Source of the DNA: Bacteroidales bacterium UBA3844
GTDB lineage: Bacteria; Bacteroidota; Bacteroidia; Bacteroidales; Paludibacteraceae
Direction of reading: 5' to 3'
Length of the DNA: 18,123 bases
Assembly: GCA_002392915.1 (NCBI GenBank)
Contig: DGHQ01000055.1
Location: 1-18,123, forward strand
This document shows positions 14,255 through 18,123 of the stretch, in pieces. Position numbers and translations under genes: made by a program. The notes under the pieces are model-generated. The model saw nothing but the letters and a program-made list of their open reading frames with translations. It did no database searches and had not been told where the DNA came from. Position 1 is the first letter of the stretch. Every line of letters begins with the position of its first letter.

Positions 14255-14279
14255 AGACACGCATCTGTGTGCCTAATAA
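14255..14279. repeat. Degenerate copy of the palindromic repeat
   Basis: The sequence AGACACGC then, after 4 nt, a GTGTGCCTAATAA-type tail resembles the 5110-5240 family (AGACGCAC...GTGCGTCTAATAA), with a weakened palindrome. It sits just before the polymerase start codon, in a 44-nt intergenic gap. Assignment is by eye. Confidence 0.45.
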
Positions 14280-14282
14280 ATT

Positions 14283-15797
14283 ATGAATCCGAACAATCGT
14301 ACTTATATTGCCATTGACTTAAAATCATTCTATGCTTCAGTGGAGTGTGTAGACAGAGGACTTGATCCTCTGACTACCAATCTTGTCGTGGCGGATTCAA
14401 GCAGAACGGAAAAAACGATCTGTCTTGCTGTAAGTCCGTCTCTCAAATCGTATGGAGTTGGTGGACGTGCACGATTGTTTGAGGTGGTTCAGAAAGTGAG
14501 GGAGGAGAATTATCAACGACGGATGAAAATCCCGTATGGAGTGTTCACTGGCAAATCCTGGAGAAATCCTGAATTGTTGGAGCATCCGGATTGGGAACTC
14601 GACTATATTGTGGCTCCACCTCGTATGGCTCGTTATATGCAGATGTCCGCTCATATTTATTCCGTCTATCTGAAATATATAGCTCCCGAGGATATTCATG
14701 TCTATTCATGTGATGAGGTATTTATGGATGTGACGTCATATCTGTCTACTTATAAGAAGACTCCGCATGAACTTGCGATGACAATTGTTCGAGATGTATT
14801 GAAGCAAACAGGTATAACAGCCACAGCAGGTATCGGAACAAATATGTATTTGTGCAAAGTCGCTATGGATATCGTGGCTAAACACATGCCAGCAGATAAA
14901 GATGGGGTGAGAATCGCTGAACTTGATGAGAAGAGTTATCGCGAAAAACTATGGAATCATCGTCCGCTTACAGATTTTTGGCGATGCGGAAAAGGTATAG
15001 TGAGCAAGTTGGCGATGTTTGGTGTTGAGACTATGGGGCAGATAGCCCGTCTTTCCGTTAAAAATGAAGATGTCCTGTATAAACTTTTTGGAGTGAACGC
15101 CGAGCTTCTGATTGACCATGCCTGGGGCTGGGAACCGTGTACGATGGATTATATCAAAAGTTATCGACCTGAGACAAATTCATTAAGTAGTGGGCAAGTG
15201 CTTCATGAACCATACACATTCAAAAAGGCTCGTGTCGTAATCAAGGAGATGGCAGACGCGATTTCAATGGATCTGCTCGACAAAGGATTGGTGACGGAAC
15301 AGCTTGTGGTGACGGTGGGGTATGACAGAACGTCACTTGAGAATCCTGAGATAAGAGCCAAGTATCATGGTCCGGTGGTGAAGGATTATTATGGCAGAGA
15401 GGTGCCGAAATCTGCGCATGGTACGGCAAATCTCGACAGACAGACATCCTCAACCTCACTTATAATGACAGCTGTGGAAAATTTATTTGACCGTATTGTC
15501 AACAAAGATCTGCTTGTCCGCCGACTTAATATAACCACAAATCACGTCATTCCTGAGTCGAGAGTGAAAAAACAAGATGATAAAATGGTTCAACTGGATA
15601 TTTTTACTGATTATGAGACTTTGGCAAAGCAGAAGAAAGAAGAGGAAGAGCGTTTGGCAAAGGAACGAAGAGTGCAGGAAGCATTATTGGCCATAAAAAA
15701 ACAGTTTGGAAAGAATTCTATTCTTAAAGGATTGAATTTTGAAGACGGTGCGACGGCAAAAGATCGAAATGAACAAATCGGAGGACACAAAGCATGA
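14283..15797 (+). CDS. Y-family DNA polymerase (UvrX/UmuC/DinB-related)
   Basis: A 504-aa translesion polymerase. Catalytic residues are in IDLKSFYASVE (Asp12, with the steric-gate aromatic of the FYASVE segment) and YSCDEVFMDV (Asp144, Glu145). The helix-hairpin-helix region near GIVSKLAMFGVETMGQIA and the little-finger domain (about 300-420) follow. QLDIF near residue 438 fits a beta-clamp-binding motif. A charged helix and the terminal RNEQIGGHKA are typical of the UvrX/YqjW-type branch of Firmicutes and phages. Residues about 70-120 form an insertion shared by that branch. The stop overlaps the YolD-like gene (ATGA), so the two are translationally coupled. No LexA-type box was recognised. 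The role is probably damage-tolerant, mutagenic synthesis. Confidence 0.93.
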   Translation: MNPNNRTYIAIDLKSFYASVECVDRGLDPLTTNLVVADSSRTEKTICLAVSPSLKSYGVGGRARLFEVVQKVREENYQRRMKIPYGVFTGKSWRNPELLEHPDWELDYIVAPPRMARYMQMSAHIYSVYLKYIAPEDIHVYSCDEVFMDVTSYLSTYKKTPHELAMTIVRDVLKQTGITATAGIGTNMYLCKVAMDIVAKHMPADKDGVRIAELDEKSYREKLWNHRPLTDFWRCGKGIVSKLAMFGVETMGQIARLSVKNEDVLYKLFGVNAELLIDHAWGWEPCTMDYIKSYRPETNSLSSGQVLHEPYTFKKARVVIKEMADAISMDLLDKGLVTEQLVVTVGYDRTSLENPEIRAKYHGPVVKDYYGREVPKSAHGTANLDRQTSSTSLIMTAVENLFDRIVNKDLLVRRLNITTNHVIPESRVKKQDDKMVQLDIFTDYETLAKQKKEEEERLAKERRVQEALLAIKKQFGKNSILKGLNFEDGATAKDRNEQIGGHKA

Positions 15798-16222
15798 CAG
15801 ACAATTACGATGATATAATAAATCTTCCGCACCATGTGTCAAAGACACATCCACAGATGACGATGTACCAGCGGGCGGCACAGTTTGCCCCGTTTGCGGC
15901 ATTGGTGGGCCATGATGCTATGATTGCTGAGACTGCGCGTTTGACAGATGACGAAGTGGAGATGGAAGATGAGGCAGTGGGAGAACTCAACAGAAAAATG
16001 TCATATTTAAATGTAAGATTGCAGGATCATCCCGTCGTCGCCATAACATATTTTATCCACGACAAGAGTAAAGCAGGAGGGGAGTATAAGTCAAATGTTG
16101 GTACAGTACGTAAGATTGACGAATATGAAAGCACATTGACCATGTCCGACGGGAGTGTGATACCATTTTCGTCAATTTTGGATATAGATAGTGAGGTTTT
16201 CAATGATATGGAATTTTTTTGA
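15794..16222 (+). CDS. YolD-like protein
   Basis: A 142-aa protein with the YolD-like signature: PHHVSKTHPQMTMYQRAAQFAPFAAL (about 12-37, split here by key residues H, P, M, RAAQF-PF-AL), then an acidic segment and a small beta domain (YKSNVGTVRKIDEYESTLTM region). In Bacillus, yolD genes are adjacent to uvrX-type Y-family polymerases and are thought to be the functional counterpart of UmuD. The 4-base overlap with the polymerase here repeats that pairing. The protein is longer than the shortest YolD homologues. Molecular function is not established. Confidence 0.85.
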   Translation: MTDNYDDIINLPHHVSKTHPQMTMYQRAAQFAPFAALVGHDAMIAETARLTDDEVEMEDEAVGELNRKMSYLNVRLQDHPVVAITYFIHDKSKAGGEYKSNVGTVRKIDEYESTLTMSDGSVIPFSSILDIDSEVFNDMEFF

Positions 16223-16285
16223 TTTTTTTTAATTGCTTGATTGATTGTAGATTGCGAAATTTCTTGTAAAAAACATCATAAAACA

Positions 16286-16317
16286 TTTGGTAGATATGTG
16301 AAAACTCTCTACCTTTG
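16286..16317 (+). promoter_or_regulatory. Bacteroidota-type promoter for the tRNA-Tyr/tRNA-Gly unit
   Basis: TTTG (16286-16289) is followed after 20 nt by TACCTTTG (16310-16317), an excellent match to the -33/-7 consensus. Transcription should begin near 16323, giving a leader of about 43 nt before tRNA-Tyr. The leader can form a small CTTAC/GTAAG hairpin (16339-16353). Confidence 0.8.
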
Positions 16318-16366
16318 CATCGCAATTAAGGAAAAGCACTTACAACAAGTAAGGAAATTGACTTAA

Positions 16367-16448
16367 GGGTGTGTACCAGAGTGGCCAAATGGGGCAGACT
16401 GTAAATCTGCTGGCTCTGCCTTCGGTGGTTCGAATCCATCCGCACCCA
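16367..16448 (+). tRNA. tRNA-Tyr (anticodon GTA)
   Basis: Acceptor strands GGGTGTG (16367-16373) and CGCACCC (16441-16447) pair with one G-T wobble; discriminator A at 16448. The anticodon stem GCAGA/TCTGC holds a loop with GTA. A long variable arm (class II tRNA) precedes a T arm with TTCGAAT. CCA is not encoded (CA follows). It is followed by tRNA-Gly after 11 nt. Confidence 0.97.
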
Positions 16449-16459
16449 CAAGCAAAATT

Positions 16460-16535
16460 GCGGAAGTAACTCAATTGATAGAGCGTCAGCCTTCCAAGCT
16501 GAAAGTTGCGGGTTTGAGCCCCGTCTTCCGCTCCA
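16460..16535 (+). tRNA. tRNA-Gly (anticodon TCC), CCA encoded
   Basis: Acceptor strands GCGGAAG (16460-16466) and CTTCCGC (16525-16531) pair perfectly; discriminator T at 16532 is followed by an encoded CCA. The anticodon stem TCAGC/GCTGA carries loop CTTCCAA. The D loop reads AATTGATA, so position 15 is A and 19 is A, and the T loop is TTTGAGC, so 56 is T and 48 is T. These changes keep pairs 15-48 and 19-56 as A-U in place of G-C. Base pair 10-25 is A-C. Confidence 0.95.
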
Positions 16536-16539
16536 AGAG

Positions 16540-16568
16540 GAGAGAAACGAAAGTTTCTCTCTTTTTTT
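16540..16568 (+). terminator. Rho-independent terminator after tRNA-Gly
   Basis: A perfect 9-bp stem (GAGAGAAAC 16540-16548, GTTTCTCTC 16553-16561) with a GAAA tetraloop is followed by seven T's (16562-16568). Confidence 0.95.
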
Positions 16569-16643
16569 ATGCCAAAAAAAGGTCTCGACGAAAAAAAATA
16601 AAAAAATGTTGTAAAATATAGTCGTTGGCGTATTGTTTTTTTG

Positions 16644-16651
16644 TATTTTTG
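16644..16651 (+). promoter_or_regulatory. -7 promoter element (TAnnTTTG) before ilvC
   Basis: TATTTTTG lies 74 nt before the ilvC start, with a possible TTG at 16625-16627 that is 16 nt upstream, shorter than ideal. The leader would be about 65-70 nt; no clear attenuator or leader peptide was recognised in it. The rest of the 157-nt gap from the terminator is A/T-rich with nothing else evident. Confidence 0.4.
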
Positions 16652-16725
16652 CGAAACAATCGGTTTGGAATGTTTTCTACAGCAGGTTGTATATTATTGA
16701 AGTAATCGTAATTTAAAGATAAAAA

Positions 16726-17769
16726 ATGGCAAAAATGAATTTTGGCGGCGTTATCGAGGAAGTGATGACACGCGATGAGTTTCCATTGGAGAAAGCACGT
16801 GAGGTTCTTAAGAACGAGACAATTGCAGTAATCGGATACGGAGTACAGGGTCCAGGTCAGAGCTTGAACCTACGTGACAACGGTTTCAATGTGATCGTTG
16901 GACAGCGTCAGGGTAAGACTTTCGACAAGGCTGTAGCTGATGGTTGGAAGCCAGGAGAGACTCTATTCGGTATCGAGGAGGCTTGTGAGAAGGCTACTAT
17001 TGTAATGTGTCTTCTTTCAGATGCTGCTGTAATGTCAGTATGGCCAACAATCAAGAAGTATCTTACTCCAGGTAAGACACTTTACTTCTCACACGGATTT
17101 GCAATCACTTGGAACGATCGTACAGGTGTAGTTCCTGCTAAGGATATCGACGTTATCATGGTTGCTCCTAAGGGTTCTGGTACATCTCTACGTACAATGT
17201 TCCTAGAGGGTCGTGGACTTAACTCTTCATACGCAGTTTATCAGGATGCAACAGGTAAGGCATTGGAGAAGACATTGGCACTTGGTATCGGTATCGGTTC
17301 AGGATACATGTTCGAGACTACATTCCAGCGTGAGGCAACTTCAGACCTTACAGGTGAGCGTGGTTCATTGATGGGTGCTATCCAGGGACTTCTTCTAGCT
17401 CAGTACGAGGTATTGCGTGAGAACGGTCACACTCCATCAGAGGCATTCAACGAGACAGTAGAGGAGCTTACTCAGTCTTTGATGCCATTGTTCGCAAAGA
17501 ACGGAATGGACTGGATGTACGCTAACTGTTCTACTACAGCTCAGCGTGGTGCTTTGGATTGGATGACTCCATTCCACGATGCAATCAAGCCGGTTGTTGA
17601 GAAGCTTTACGCTAGCGTTAAGTCTGGTAACGAGGCTCAGATCTCTATCGACGCTAACTCTAAGCCTGACTACCGTGCAGGTCTAGAGAAAGAGCTTAAG
17701 GCACTTCGTGAAAGCGAAATGTGGCAGACAGCTGTTACTGTACGTAAGTTGCGTCCAGAGAACAACTAA
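16726..17769 (+). CDS. ilvC: Ketol-acid reductoisomerase (class I)
   Basis: A 347-aa KARI, the second enzyme of valine/isoleucine synthesis, converting acetolactate or acetohydroxybutyrate to the dihydroxy acid with NAD(P)H and Mg2+. The nucleotide-binding motif is GYGVQGPGQSLNLRDNG (37-53), the Bacteroidota form with Pro-Gly rather than His-Ala. Catalytic His lies in YFSHGFAI (near residue 126), and metal ligands Asp/Glu lie in DLTGERG and in FNETVEE. Length fits class I (no duplicated C-terminal domain). Codon choice differs from its neighbours, with more CTA, GTA and ACA, as expected of a highly expressed housekeeping gene. It stands alone; no ilvB/N/D is in the window. Confidence 0.97.
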   Translation: MAKMNFGGVIEEVMTRDEFPLEKAREVLKNETIAVIGYGVQGPGQSLNLRDNGFNVIVGQRQGKTFDKAVADGWKPGETLFGIEEACEKATIVMCLLSDAAVMSVWPTIKKYLTPGKTLYFSHGFAITWNDRTGVVPAKDIDVIMVAPKGSGTSLRTMFLEGRGLNSSYAVYQDATGKALEKTLALGIGIGSGYMFETTFQREATSDLTGERGSLMGAIQGLLLAQYEVLRENGHTPSEAFNETVEELTQSLMPLFAKNGMDWMYANCSTTAQRGALDWMTPFHDAIKPVVEKLYASVKSGNEAQISIDANSKPDYRAGLEKELKALRESEMWQTAVTVRKLRPENN

Positions 17770-17798
17770 TTTGTCATCAAAATCGTTTGACAATATAG

Positions 17799-17989
17799 AG
17801 AGGGTGTATCAAAATGTAAAATCAAGTTTTTCGAACTTACATTTTGTCACTTTTTATATGAACAAAGCCGTTTCAGAGCTTAAAAATTACAGTTAAGTCT
17901 CTGAAACGGCTATATTTTTGGAGAAATTAAAAATCAACTTACATTTTGATAGGTTGATTTTTGATAAATTGAGTCTTGATACACCCTCT
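17799..17989. mobile_element. MITE-like or IS-remnant element (191 bp) with 14-bp terminal inverted repeats
   Basis: Perfect 14-bp terminal repeats (AGAGGGTGTATCAA at 17799-17812, its complement at 17976-17989) bound a 191-bp segment with no transposase gene. Internal repeats of TTACATTTTG occur at 17837-17846 and 17939-17948, and its complement at 17810-17819. The ends resemble, from memory, those of IS1182-type elements of Bacteroidota. No clear target-site duplication was found. It lies about 30 nt after ilvC. Confidence 0.65.
17866..17917 (+). terminator. Strong hairpin with T run inside the MITE-like element
   Basis: A perfect 13-bp stem (17866-17878 with 17899-17911) with a 20-nt loop is followed by a short A/T run with five T's (17913-17917). 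It is the first good terminator after ilvC and may end that transcript. Confidence 0.5.
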
Positions 17990-18106
17990 ACATGGACGTA
18001 ATTTTTCACAATATTCGATTGATTGATGAATTGCATTGATAGAATTCCAATCACCGAATATCTCTTGCGCTATTATGTCTGGATTGATATATAAAGCATT
18101 CTCCAT
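17939..18106 (-). CDS. Possible 55-aa protein reading into the MITE-like element
   Basis: From ATG 18106 to TAA 17939 on the minus strand. The N-terminal part reads protein-like (MENALYINPDIIAQEIFGDW) and contains YCEKLRPCRGC, with Cys residues spaced as in small metal-binding motifs. From about residue 39 the coding sequence enters the terminal repeat, and its C-terminus (KTQFIKNQPIKM) is made from element DNA. It may be a gene whose 3' end was replaced by insertion of the element, or chance. An in-frame TGA just before the ATG argues against a longer upstream start. No family is recognised. Confidence 0.3.
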   Translation of the reverse strand: MENALYINPDIIAQEIFGDWNSINAIHQSIEYCEKLRPCRGCIKTQFIKNQPIKM

Positions 18107-18123
18107 TCATTCATGCTTTAGAA

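Noticed and set aside
17708..17896. Plus-strand open frame across the end of ilvC and the MITE-like element
   Set aside because: It starts inside ilvC and passes through the inverted-repeat element; no protein-like features.

Overview
The window looks like a chromosomal segment of a member of the Bacteroidota, most likely order Bacteroidales. Base composition is moderately AT-rich. Starts lack Shine-Dalgarno sequences and follow A-rich leaders. The best promoters match the Bacteroidota TTTG-N~18-20-TAnnTTTG pattern (upstream of tRNA-Tyr and of a small minus-strand gene). HisF, IlvC, the DUF6485-like protein and the YfhO protein have a Bacteroidales flavour. The genus cannot be fixed from the sequence alone.

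Layout. (1) 1-1343: the 3' end of a tRNA (probably Ser) with its terminator, then a tRNA-adjacent tyrosine recombinase split by a -1 frame change at a T TTT TTG heptamer. This looks like the end or remnant of an integrated element. (2) 1345-1954, minus strand: a 32-aa glycine-rich ORF with its own promoter and terminator, an antitoxin-like 69-aa protein, and a doubtful 48-aa ORF. (3) 2026-10652, plus strand, tightly packed: hisH, hisF, a membrane-anchored C45-type Ntn hydrolase/acyltransferase, a PaaK-like adenylate-forming ligase, a polysaccharide flippase-like protein and a YfhO-family membrane protein. The last four suggest a cell-envelope module. (4) 10674-14238, plus strand: an iron-sulfur-flavoprotein-like oxidoreductase, a Cys-rich DUF6485-like protein, a HAD hydrolase, a HARE-HTH-like protein, a flavin-reductase-like protein, a small winged-helix protein and an MFS transporter. 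(5) 14283-16222: a Y-family DNA polymerase with a clamp-binding motif, overlapping a YolD-like partner gene. (6) 16286-16568: promoter, tRNA-Tyr(GTA), tRNA-Gly(TCC), terminator. (7) 16726-17769: ilvC. (8) 17799-17989: a small element with 14-bp terminal inverted repeats, resembling a MITE or an IS remnant, with a possible short minus-strand ORF reading into it.

Most unusual features. A short palindromic repeat (AGACGCAC / GTGCGTCT core) lies within the C45 gene as four in-frame 21-bp units. The same family forms a 15-bp-stem hairpin over that gene's stop codon, recurs several times in the next intergenic gap, and has a degenerate copy near 14255. Other points of interest are the C45/ligase/flippase/YfhO module, the tRNA-Gly with paired changes at tertiary positions 15/48 and 19/56, and the self-contained 32-aa gene. 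No CRISPR array, complete transposase gene or replication origin is visible.
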